Source: Penaeus vannamei
Taxonomy: Eukaryota; Arthropoda; Malacostraca; Decapoda; Penaeidae
Length of the DNA stretch: 15,000 bases
Assembly: GCF_042767895.1 (NCBI RefSeq)
Contig: NC_091555.1
Location: 42,546,445-42,561,444 of the forward strand
Direction: 5' to 3'
Shown here: in pieces, positions 1-9,735 of the stretch
Layout of the letters: each line of letters opens with the position of its first letter
Numbering within the stretch: the stretch's first letter is position 1
Notes under the pieces: model-generated
The model's input: only the letters and a program-made list of their open reading frames with translations
Told to the model about the DNA's origin: nothing
Database searches by the model: none
Made by a program: the position numbers and the translations under genes

Positions 1-599
1 TCGTCAAACCAAGTTCTCCCTTCGTCAAACCAAGTTCTCCCTTCGTCAAACCAAGTTCTCCCTTCGTCAAACCAAGTTCTCCCTTCGTCAAACCAAGTTC
101 TCCCTCGTCAAACCAAGTTCTCCCCTCGTCAAACCAAGTTCTCCCTTCGTCAAACCAAGTTCTCCCTTCGTCAAACCAAGTTCTCCCCTCGTCAAACCAA
201 GTTCTCCCTTCGTCAAACCAAGTTCTCCCTTCGTCAAGCCAAGTTCTCCTTCGTCAAACCAAGTTCTCCCTTCGTCAAACCAAGTTCTCCCTTCGTCAAA
301 CCAAGTTCTCCTTCGTCAAACCAAGTTCTCCCTTCGTCAAACCAAGTTCTCCCTTCGTCAAACCAAGTTCTCCCTCGTCAAACCAAGTTCTCCCTCGTCA
401 AACCAAGTTCTCCCTTCGTCAAACCAAGTTCTCCCTTCGTCAAACCAAGTTCTCCCCTCGTCAAGCCAAGTTCTCCCCTCGTCAAACCAAGTTCTCCCTT
501 CGTCAAGCCAAGTTCTCCTTCGTCAAGCCAAGTTCTCCCCTCGTCAAACCAAGTTCTCCCTTCGTCAAACCAAGTTCTCCCTTCGTCAAGCCAAGTTCT

Positions 600-930
600 C
601 CCTTCGTCAAGCCAAGTTCTCCCTTCGTCAAGGCAAGTTCTCCTTTCGTCAAACCAAGTTCTCCCCTCGTCAAACCAAGTTCTCCCTCGTCAAACCAAGT
701 TCTCCCTCGTCAAGGCAAGTTCTCCTTTCGTCAAACCAAGTTCTCCCCTCGTCAAACCAAGTTCTCCCTTCGTCAAGCCAAGTTCTCCCTTCGTCAAGGC
801 AAGTTCTCCTTTCGTCAAACCAAGTTCTCCCTTCGTCAAACCAAGTTCTCCCTTCGTCAAAACAAGTTCTCCTTTCGTCAAACCAAGTTCTCCCTTCGTC
901 AAACCAAGTTCTCCCCTCGTCAAAACAAGT
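600..930. repeat. Satellite sub-block with linked rare variants
   Basis: Within the 21-bp array this stretch concentrates rare monomers with CAAGGCAAG (variant bases near 631, 713 and 797) and CAAAACAAG (near 860 and 921). All three CAAGGC copies are followed by the uncommon CTCCTTTCG tail, so the two variants travel together. The spacings of 82 and 84 bp correspond to four monomers. This suggests local duplication of a short multimer. The rare bases are almost absent from the rest of the array (isolated CAAAAC copies near 2737 and 6273). Confidence 0.6.
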
Positions 931-2394
931 TCTCCCTTCGTCAAACCAAGTTCTCCCTCGTCAAACCAAGTTCTCCCTCGTCAAACCAAGTTCTCCCTTC
1001 GTCAAGCCAAGTTCTCCTTTCGTCAAACCAAGTTCTCCCCTCGTCAAACCAAGTTCTCCCTCGTCAAACCAAGTTCTCCCTCGTCAAACCAAGTTCTCCC
1101 TTCGTCAAACCAAGTTCTCCCTTCGTCAAACCAAGTTCTCCTTTCGTCAAACCAAGTTCTCCCTTCGTCAAACCAAGTTCTCCTTTCGTCAAACCAAGTT
1201 CTCCCTTCGTCAAACCAAGTTCTCCCCTCGTCAAACCAAGTTCTCCCTTCGTCAAACCAAGTTCTCCCTTCGTCAAACCAAGTTCTCCCTTCGTCAAACC
1301 AAGTTCTCCTTTCGTCAAACCAAGTTCTCCCTTCGTCAAACCAAGTTCTCCCTTCGTCAAACCAAGTTCTCCTTTCGTCAAACCAAGTTCTCCCTTCGTC
1401 AAACCAAGTTCTCCCTTCGTCAAACCAAGTTCTCCCTTCGTCAAACCAAGTTCTCCCTTCGTCAAACCAAGTTCTCCCTTCGTCAAGCCAAGTTCTCCTT
1501 TCGTCAAACCAAGTTCTCCCCTCGTCAAACCAAGTTCTCCCTCGTCAAACCAAGTTCTCCCTCGTCAAACCAAGTTCTCCTTCGTCAAACCAAGTTCTCC
1601 TTCGTCAAACCAAGTTCTCTCCTCGTCAAGCCAAGTTCTCCCTTCGTCAAACCAAGTTCTCCCTTCGTCAAACCAAGTTCTCCCTTCGTCAAACCAAGTT
1701 CTCCCTCGTCAAACCAAGTTCTCCCTCGTCAAACCAAGTTCTCCCTTCGTCAAACCAAGTTCTCCTTCGTCAAACCAAGTTCTCCCCTCGTCAAACCAAG
1801 TTCTCCCCTCGTCAAACCAAGTTCTCCCTTCGTCAAACCAAGTTCTCCCCTCGTCAAACCAAGTTCTCCCTTCGTCAAACCAAGTTCTCCTTCGTCAAAC
1901 CAAGTTCTCCCCTCGTCAAACCAAGTTCTCCCTTCGTCAAACCAAGTTCTCCCTTCGTCAAACCAAGTTCTCCCTTCGTCAAACCAAGTTCTCCCTTCGT
2001 CAAACCAAGTTCTCCCCTCGTCAAACCAAGTTCTCCCCTCGTCAAACCAAGTTCTCCCCTCGTCAAACCAAGTTCTCCCTCGTCAAACCAAGTTCTCCCC
2101 TCGTCAAACCAAGTTCTCCCCTCGTCAAACCAAGTTCTCCCCTCGTCAAACCAAGTTCTCCCCTCGTCAAACCAAGTTCTCCCCTCGTCAAACCAAGTTC
2201 TCCCCTCGTCAAACCAAGTTCTCCCCTCGTCAAACCAAGTTCTCCCTTCGTCAAGCCAAGTTCTCCCCTCGTCAAACCAAGTTCTCCCTTCGTCAAACCA
2301 AGTTCTCCCTTCGTCAAACCAAGTTCTCCCTTCGTCAAACCAAGTTCTCCCTTCGTCAAACCAAGTTCTCCCTTCGTCAAACCAAGTTCTCCCC

Positions 2395-2740
2395 TCGTCA
2401 AGCCAAGTTCTCCCTTCGTCAAACCAAGTTCTCCCCTCGTCAAGCCAAGTTCTCCCCTCGTCAAACCAAGTTCTCCCCTCGTCAAGCCAAGTTCTCCCCT
2501 CGTCAAACCAAGTTCTCCCTTCGTCAAACCAAGTTCTCCCTTCGTCAAGCCAAGTTCTCCCTTCGTCAAACCAAGTTCTCCCTTCGTCAAGCCAAGTTCT
2601 CCCTTCGTCAAACCAAGTTCTCCCTTCGTCAAGCCAAGTTCTCCCTTCGTCAAACCAAGTTCTCCCCTCGTCAAGCCAAGTTCTCCCCTCGTCAAACCAA
2701 GTTCTCCCCTCGTCAAGCCAAGTTCTCCCCTCGTCAAAAC
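2395..2740. repeat. 42-bp dimeric zone of the satellite
   Basis: Successive 21-bp monomers alternate between CAAGCC and CAAACC for about 16 units, with a single slip of two consecutive CAAACC units near 2505-2530. The tail T/C variant does not alternate but changes in blocks. The repeating unit here is therefore effectively a 42-bp dimer. This is the expected product of unequal exchange or replication slippage acting on two monomers at a time. The zone ends at a strongly diverged pair of monomers (about 2735-2770) containing TTCTACC and CGTCCAGACAAG. Confidence 0.7.
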
Positions 2741-3350
2741 AAGTTCTACCCTCGTCCAGACAAGTTCTCCCTTCGTCAAGCCAAGTTCTCCCTTCGTCAA
2801 ACCAAGTTCTCCCTTCGTCAAACCAAGTTCTCCCTTCGTCAAACCAAGTTCTCCCTTCGTCAAACCAAGTTCTCCCTTCGTCAAACCAAGTTCTCCCTTC
2901 GTCAAACCAAGTTCTCCCTTCGTCAAACCAAGTTCTCCCCTCGTCAAACCAAGTTCTCCCTTCGTCAAGCCAAGTTCTCCCTTCGTCAAGCCAAGTTCTC
3001 CCTTCGTCAAACCAAGTTCTCCCTTCGTCAAACCAAGTTCTCCCCTCGTCAAACCAAGTTCTCCCTTCGTCAAACCAAGTTCTCCCCTCGTCAAACCAAG
3101 TTCTCCCCTCGTCAAACCAAGTTCTCCCTTCGTCAAACCAAGTTCTCCCTTCGTCAAACCAAGTTCTCCCTTCGTCAAACCAAGTTCTCCCTTCGTCAAA
3201 CCAAGTTCTCCCTTCGTCAAACCAAGTTCTCCCTTCGTCAAACCAAGTTCTCCCTTCGTCAAACCAAGTTCTCCCCTCGTCAAACCAAGTTCTCCCTTCG
3301 TCAAACCAAGTTCTCCCTCGTCAAACCAAGTTCTCCCTTCGTCAAACCAA

Positions 3351-3581
3351 GTACTCCCTTCGTCAAACCAAGTACTCCCTTCGTCAAACCAAGTACTCCC
3401 TTCGTCAAACCAAGTACTCCCTTCGTCAAACCAAGTACTCCCTTCGTCAAACCAAGTACTCCCTTCGTCAAACCAAGTACTCCCTTCGTCAAACCAAGTA
3501 CTCCCTTCGTCAAACCAAGTACTCCCTTCGTCAAACCAAGTACTCCCTTCGTCAAACCAAGTACTCCCTTCGTCAAACCAA
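3351..3581. repeat. Eleven identical GTAC-variant monomers
   Basis: Eleven consecutive 21-bp monomers carry the same T-to-A change, turning AAGTTCTCC into AAGTACTCC. The GTAC tetramer recurs exactly every 21 bp from 3351 to 3561. All eleven share the same CCCTTCG tail and have no length variation, whereas the surrounding monomers vary at the tail. The simplest reading is very recent clonal amplification of one mutant monomer. I saw this variant nowhere else in the array. Confidence 0.9.
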
Positions 3582-5908
3582 GTTCTCCCTCGTCAAACCA
3601 AGTTCTCCCTTCGTCAAACCAAGTTCTCCCTTCGTCAAACCAAGTTCTCCCTTCGTCAAACCAAGTTCTCCCTTCGTCAAACCAAGTTCTCCCTTCGTCA
3701 AACCAAGTTCTCCCCTCGTCAAACCAAGTTCTCCCTTCGTCAAACCAAGTTCTCCCTTCGTCAAACCAAGTTCTCCCCTCGTCAAACCAAGTTCTCCCTT
3801 CGTCAAACCAAGTTCTCCCTTCGTCAAACCAAGTTCTCCCCTCGTCAAACCAAGTTCTCCCTTCGTCAAACCAAGTTCTCCCTTCGTCAAACCAAGTTCT
3901 CCCTTCGTCAAACCAAGTTCTCCCCTCGTCAAACCAAGTTCTCCCTTCGTCAAACCAAGTTCTCCTTCGTCAAACCAAGTTCTCCCTTCGTCAAACCAAG
4001 TTCTCCTTCGTCAAACCAAGTTCTCCCCTCGTCAAACCAAGTTCTCCCCTCGTCAAACCAAGTTCTCCCCTCGTCAAACCAAGTTCTCCCTTCGTCAAAC
4101 CAAGTTCTCCCTTCGTCAAACCAAGTTCTCCCTTCGTCAAACCAAGTTCTCCCCTCGTCAAACCAAGTTCTCCCCTCGTCAAACCAAGTTCTCCCTCGTC
4201 AAACCAAGTTCTCCCCTCGTCAAACCAAGTTCTCCCTTCGTCAAACCAAGTTCTCCCTTCGTCAAACCAAGTTCTCCCTTCGTCAAACCAAGTTCTCCCT
4301 CGTCAAACCAAGTTCTCCCTTCGTCAAACCAAGTTCTCCCCTCGTCAAACCAAGTTCTCCCTTCGTCAAACCAAGTTCTCCCTTCGTCAAACCAAGTTCT
4401 CCCCTCGTCAAACCAAGTTCTCCCCTCGTCAAACCAAGTTCTCCCTCGTCAAACCAAGTTCTCCCCTCGTCAAACCAAGTTCTCCCTTCGTCAAACCAAG
4501 TTCTCCCTTCGTCAAACCAAGTTCTCCCTTCGTCAAACCAAGTTCTCCCTTCGTCAAACCAAGTTCTCCCCTCGTCAAGCCAAGTTCTCCCTTCGTCAAA
4601 CCAAGTTCTCCCTTCGTCAAACCAAGTTCTCCCTTCGTCAAGCCAAGTTCTCCCTTCGTCAAACCAAGTTCTCCCTTCGTCAAACCAAGTTCTCCCTTCG
4701 TCAAACCAAGTTCTCCCCTCGTCAAACCAAGTTCTCCCTTCGTCAAACCAAGTTCTCCCTCGTCAAACCAAGTTCTCCCTTCGTCAAACCAAGTTCTCCC
4801 TCGTCAAACCAAGTTCTCCCCTCGTCAAGCCAAGTTCTCCCTTCGTCAAACCAAGTTCTCCCCTCGTCAAGCCAAGTTCTCCCTTCGTCAAACCAAGTTC
4901 TCCCTCGTCAAACCAAGTTCTCCCCTCGTCAAGCCAAGTTCTCCCTTCGTCAAACCAAGTTCTCCCTTCGTCAAACCAAGTTCTCCCTTCGTCAAACCAA
5001 GTTCTCCCCTCGTCAAACCAAGTTCTCCCCTCGTCAAACCAAGTTCTCCCTTCGTCAAACCAAGTTCTCCCTTCGTCAAACCAAGTTCTCCCCTCGTCAA
5101 ACCAAGTTCTCCCCTCGTCAAGCCAAGTTCTCCCTTCGTCAAACCAAGTTCTCCCCTCGTCAAACCAAGTTCTCCCTTCGTCAAGCCAAGTTCTCCCTTC
5201 GTCAAACCAAGTTCTCCCTTCGTCAAACCAAGTTCTCCCCTCGTCAAACCAAGTTCTCCCTTCGTCAAGCCAAGTTCTCCCTCGTCAAACCAAGTTCTCC
5301 CTTCGTCAAACCAAGTTCTCCCCTCGTCAAACCAAGTTCTCCCTTCGTCAAACCAAGTTCTCCCCTCGTCAAACCAAGTTCTCCCTTCGTCAAACCAAGT
5401 TCTCCCTTCGTCAAACCAAGTTCTCCCCTCGTCAAACCAAGTTCTCCCTTCGTCAAACCAAGTTCTCCCTTCGTCAAACCAAGTTCTCCCCTCGTCAAAC
5501 CAAGTTCTCCCTCGTCAAACCAAGTTCTCCCTTCGTCAAACCAAGTTCTCCCTTCGTCAAACCAAGTTCTCCCTCGTCAAGCCAAGTTCTCCCCTCGTCA
5601 AACCAAGTTCTCCCTTCGTCAAACCAAGTTCTCCCTTCGTCAAACCAAGTTCTCCCTTCGTCAAACCAAGTTCTCCCCTCGTCAAACCAAGTTCTCCCTT
5701 CGTCAAACCAAGTTCTCCCCTCGTCAAACCAAGTTCTCCCCTCGTCAAACCAAGTTCTCCCCTCGTCAAACCAAGTTCTCCCTTCGTCAAGCCAAGTTCT
5801 CCCCTCGTCAAACCAAGTTCTCCCCTCGTCAAACCAAGTTCTCCCTCGTCAAACCAAGTTCTCCCTTCGTCAAACCAAGTTCTCCCCTCGTCAAGCCAAG
5901 TTCTCCCT

Positions 5909-6211
5909 TCGTCAAACCAAGTTCTCCCTTCGTCAAACCAAGTTCTCCCTTCGTCAAGCCAAGTTCTCCCCTCGTCAAACCAAGTTCTCCCTTCGTCAAA
6001 CCAAGTTCTCCCCTCGTCAAACCAAGTTCTCCCTTCGTCAAACCAAGTTCTCCCCTCGTCAAACCAAGTTCTCCCCTCGTCAAACCAAGTTCTCCCTTCG
6101 TCAAACCAAGTTCTCCCCTCGTCAAACCAAGTTCTCCCTTCGTCAAACCAAGTTCTCCCCTCGTCAAACCAAGTTCTCCCTTCGTCAAACCAAGTTCTCC
6201 CCTCGTCAAAC
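5909..6211. repeat. Higher-order satellite segment, copy A
   Basis: This 303-bp stretch of 21-bp monomers matches 6789-7091 base for base at an offset of 880 bp, apart from one difference at 5957 (G here, A in the other copy). The match covers the specific order of T and C tail variants, including a diagnostic pair of adjacent C-type monomers near 6050-6080. The offset equals 40 units of 21 bp plus two units of 20 bp, which agrees with the two 20-bp units seen near 6325 and 6650. Confidence 0.8.
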
Positions 6212-6788
6212 CAAGTTCTCCCCTCGTCAAACCAAGTTCTCCCTTCGTCAAACCAAGTTCTCCCCTCGTCAAAACAAGTTCTCCCTTCGTCAAACCAAGT
6301 TCTCCCCTCGTCAAACCAAGTTCTCCTTCGTCAAATCAAGTTCTCCCCTCGTCAAACCAAGTTCTCCCTTCGTCAAGCCAAGTTCTCCCTTCGTCAAACC
6401 AAGTTCTCCCCTCGTCAAACCAAGTTCTCCCTTCGTCAAACCAAGTTCTCCCCTCGTCAAACCAAGTTCTCCCTTCGTCAAACCAAGTTCTCCCTTCGTC
6501 AAACCAAGTTCTCCCTTCGTCAAACCAAGTTCTCCCTTCGTCAAACCAAGTTCTCCCCTCGTCAAACCAAGTTCTCCCTTCGTCAAACCAAGTTCTCCCC
6601 TCGTCAAACCAAGTTCTCCCTTCGTCAAACCAAGTTCTCCCTCGTCAAACCAAGTTCTCCCTTCGTCAAACCAAGTTCTCCCTTCGTCAAACCAAGTTCT
6701 CCCCTCGTCAAACCAAGTTCTCCCTTCGTCAAACCAAGTTCTCCCTTCGTCAAACCAAGTTCTCCCTTCGTCAAACCAAGTTCTCCCC

Positions 6789-7091
6789 TCGTCAAACCAA
6801 GTTCTCCCTTCGTCAAACCAAGTTCTCCCTTCGTCAAACCAAGTTCTCCCCTCGTCAAACCAAGTTCTCCCTTCGTCAAACCAAGTTCTCCCCTCGTCAA
6901 ACCAAGTTCTCCCTTCGTCAAACCAAGTTCTCCCCTCGTCAAACCAAGTTCTCCCCTCGTCAAACCAAGTTCTCCCTTCGTCAAACCAAGTTCTCCCCTC
7001 GTCAAACCAAGTTCTCCCTTCGTCAAACCAAGTTCTCCCCTCGTCAAACCAAGTTCTCCCTTCGTCAAACCAAGTTCTCCCCTCGTCAAAC
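6789..7091. repeat. Higher-order satellite segment, copy B
   Basis: Second copy of the ~300-bp variant haplotype found at 5909-6211, displaced by 880 bp (42 monomers). Both flanks diverge in tail-variant order, so the duplicated block is bounded. The alternating T/C tails within it give a local 42-bp sub-periodicity. Confidence 0.8.
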
Positions 7092-8380
7092 CAAGTTCTC
7101 CCTTCGTCAAACCAAGTTCTCCCTTCGTCAAACCAAGTTCTCCCTTCGTCAAACCAAGTTCTCCCTTCGTCAAACCAAGTTCTCCCCTCGTCAAACCAAG
7201 TTCTCCCTTCGTCAAACCAAGTTCTCCCTTCGTCAAACCAAGTTCTCCCTTCGTCAAACCAAGTTCTCCCCTCGTCAAACCAAGTTCTCCCTTCGTCAAA
7301 CCAAGTTCTCCCCTCGTCAAACCAAGTTCTCCCTTCGTCAAACCAAGTTCTCCTTCGTCAAACCAAGTTCTCCCTCGTCAAGCCAAGTTCTCCTTCGTCA
7401 AGCCAAGTTCTCCCCTCGTCAAACCAAGTTCTCCCTTCGTCAAACCAAGTTCTCCCCTCGTCAAACCAAGTTCTCCCTTCGTCAAACCAAGTTCTCCCTT
7501 CGTCAAACCAAGTTCTCCCTTCGTCAAACCAAGTTCTCCCTTCGTCAAACCAAGTTCTCCCTTCGTCAAACCAAGTTCTCCCCTCGTCAAACCAAGTTCT
7601 CCCTTCGTCAAACCAAGTTCTCCCTTCGTCAAACCAAGTTCTCCCTTCGTCAAACCAAGTTCTCCCTTCGTCAAACCAAGTTCTCCCTTCGTCAAACCAA
7701 GTTCTCCCCTCGTCAAACCAAGTTCTCCCCTCGTCAAACCAAGTTCTCCCTTCGTCAAACCAAGTTCTCCCTTCGTCAAACCAAGTTCTCCCCTCGTCAA
7801 ACCAAGTTCTCCCTTCGTCAAACCAAGTTCTCCCTTCGTCAAACCAAGTTCTCCCTTCGTCAAACCAAGTTCTCCCCTCGTCAAACCAAGTTCTCCCCTC
7901 GTCAAACCAAGTTCTCCCTCGTCAAACCAAGTTCTCCCTTCGTCAAACCAAGTTCTCCCTTCGTCAAACCAAGTTCTCCCTTCGTCAAACCAAGTTCTCC
8001 CCTCGTCAAACCAAGTTCTCCCTTCGTCAAACCAAGTTCTCCCCTCGTCAAACCAAGTTCTCCCTTCGTCAAACCAAGTTCTCCCCTCGTCAAACCAAGT
8101 TCTCCCTTCGTCAAACCAAGTTCTCCCTTCGTCAAACCAAGTTCTCCCTTCGTCAAACCAAGTTCTCCCTTCGTCAAACCAAGTTCTCCCTTCGTCAAAC
8201 CAAGTTCTCCCTTCGTCAAACCAAGTTCTCCCCTCGTCAAACCAAGTTCTCCCCTCGTCAAACCAAGTTCTCCCTTCGTCAAACCAAGTTCTCCCTTCGT
8301 CAAACCAAGTTCTCCCTCGTCAAGCCAAGTTCTCCCCTCGTCAAACCAAGTTCTCCCTCGTCAAACCAAGTTCTCCCTTC

Positions 8381-8753
8381 GTCAAACCAAGTTCTCCTTC
8401 GTCAAACCAAGTTCTCCCTTCGTCAAACCAAGTTCTCCCTTCGTCAAACCAAGTTCTCCCCTCGTCAAACCAAGTTCTCCCTTCGTCAAACCAAGTTCTC
8501 CCTTCGTCAAACCAAGTTCTCCCTTCGTCAAACCAAGTTCTCCCTTCGTCAAACCAAGTTCTCCCTTCGTCAAACCAAGTTCTCCCTTCGTCAAACCAAG
8601 TTCTCCCCTCGTCAAACCAAGTTCTCCTTCGTCAAACCAAGTTCTCCCTTCGTCAAACCAAGTTCTCCCTTCGTCAAACCAAGTTCTCCCCTCGTCAAAC
8701 CAAGTTCTCCCTTCGTCAAACCAAGTTCTCCCTTCGTCAAACCAAGTTCTCCC
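8381..8753. repeat. Local 230-bp duplication within the satellite
   Basis: Positions 8381-8523 and 8611-8753 are identical, including the relatively rare 20-bp monomer with a CTCCTTCG junction at about 8394 and 8624. The offset of 230 bp equals ten 21-bp units plus one 20-bp unit. The copies diverge at 8524 versus 8754, where the tail changes from T-type to C-type. This is a small tandem segmental duplication, younger than the general monomer variation. Confidence 0.7.
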
Positions 8754-9470
8754 CTCGTCAAACCAAGTTCTCCCTTCGTCAAACCAAGTTCTCCCTTCGT
8801 CAAACCAAGTTCTCCCTTCGTCAAACCAAGTTCTCCCTTCGTCAAACCAAGTTCTCCCTTCGTCAAACCAAGTTCTCCCTTCGTCAAACCAAGTTCTCCC
8901 CTCGTCAAACCAAGTTCTCCCTTCGTCAAACCAAGTTCTCCCCTCGTCAAACCAAGTTCTCCCTCGTCAAACCAAGTTCTCCCTTCGTCAAACCAAGTTC
9001 TCCCCTCGTCAAACCAAGTTCTCCCCTCGTCAAACCAAGTTCTCCCTTCGTCAAACCAAGTTCTCCCTTCGTCAAACCAAGTTCTCCCTTCGTCAAACCA
9101 AGTTCTCCCCTCGTCAAACCAAGTTCTCCCTTCGTCAAACCAAGTTCTCCCCTCGTCAAACCAAGTTCTCCCTTCGTCAAACCAAGTTCTCCCCTCGTCA
9201 AGCCAAGTTCTCCCCTCGTCAAACCAAGTTCTCCTTCGTCAAACCAAGTTCTCCCCTCGTCAAACCAAGTTCTCCCTTCGTCAAACCAAGTTCTCCCCTC
9301 GTCAAACCAAGTTCTCCCCTCGTCAAACCAAGTTCTCCCTTCGTCAAGCCAAGTTCTCCCTTCGTCAAACCAAGTTCTCCCCTCGTCAAACCAAGTTCTC
9401 CCTTCGTCAAGCCAAGTTCTCCCCTCGTCAAACCAAGTTCTCCCCTCGTTCTACCCACCAAACCACCGTA

Positions 9471-9487
9471 CCCAAGTTCTCCCCTCG
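9471..9487. repeat. Stray partial satellite monomer
   Basis: CCCAAGTTCTCCCCTCG matches 16 of 17 bases of the satellite unit (CCAAGTTCTCCCCTCG preceded by A in normal monomers). It lies 22 bp beyond the last intact monomer and is flanked by non-satellite bases. It is probably a decayed or displaced copy marking the former array edge. Confidence 0.65.
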
Positions 9488-9650
9488 CCCGGCCGCTTCC
9501 GTACATACCATCCACCACATTCTTGACTTTCCTTCTTTTCCGTTTTCCATCTCCAACATTCTGCGACAAATATTTACTCTCCGCTGCACCTCATTATGTG
9601 GCTCCTTAATCTTAATCTTGCCTCATGCACTTGTCTCGGAAAAATGAGGA

Positions 9651-9658
9651 TATAAAAG
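9651..9658 (+). promoter_or_regulatory. TATA-box-like TATAAAAG
   Basis: TATAAAAG is an exact match to the eukaryotic TATA consensus in a moderately mixed-base context (GGA before, GAA after). A start site would be expected near 9676-9685, but no arthropod-type initiator (TCAKTY) is visible there and no credible gene follows. On the opposite strand the same bases give only a weak TTTTATAT. It may be a chance match or part of a decayed promoter. The CRE palindromes lie 78-137 bp downstream of it on the + strand. Confidence 0.3.
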
Positions 9659-9735
9659 GAATTGTGAAGAATGTATGTGTAATTTTCTTTTCTATCCCGT
9701 CTATTTTTTGGCACCACCAAATCATTATGTCTACG

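Larger units (their letters stand above)
1..9449. repeat. 21-bp satellite array (core TCGTCAAACCAAG)
   Basis: Head-to-tail copies of one short unit fill this stretch without any interruption; dividing length by unit size gives roughly 450 copies, and the array continues beyond the left edge. The unit is the core TCGTCAAACCAAG followed by TTCTCC and a short C/T tail. The tail sets two length classes: CTCCCTTCG, CTCCCCTCG or CTCCTTTCG junctions give 21 bp, while CTCCCTCG or CTCCTTCG junctions give 20 bp. The main point variants are CAAACC versus CAAGCC, T versus C in the tail, and rarer CAAGGC, CAAAAC and GTACTCC forms. On the - strand a 21-bp unit reads GELGLT(K/R), but each 20-bp unit shifts this frame into TGA after ENLV, and those frames have only TTG as a possible start. 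No ATG occurs on either strand, so I read the array as non-coding satellite DNA. There is one CpG per unit, and C greatly exceeds G on the + strand. Confidence 0.97.

Noticed and set aside
2063..3304. 413-residue - strand frame of GELGLTK/R heptads as a repeat protein gene
   Set aside because: It has no ATG (only TTG), begins and ends exactly at 20-bp monomers, and identical frames recur through the array. It is a shadow of the 21-bp period.
1..9449. CRISPR array
   Set aside because: Units are contiguous with no unique spacers, there are no cas-like genes, and the surrounding DNA is eukaryotic in character.
1..9449. CENP-B-box-like site in each satellite monomer
   Set aside because: The unit has TTCG and the A five bases later, as in the CENP-B box, but the required CGGG half reads AAGT. 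The partial match is not enough to claim a centromeric binding site.
1..9449. Telomeric repeat
   Set aside because: No TTAGG or TTAGGG type unit is present; the 21-bp unit is unrelated.
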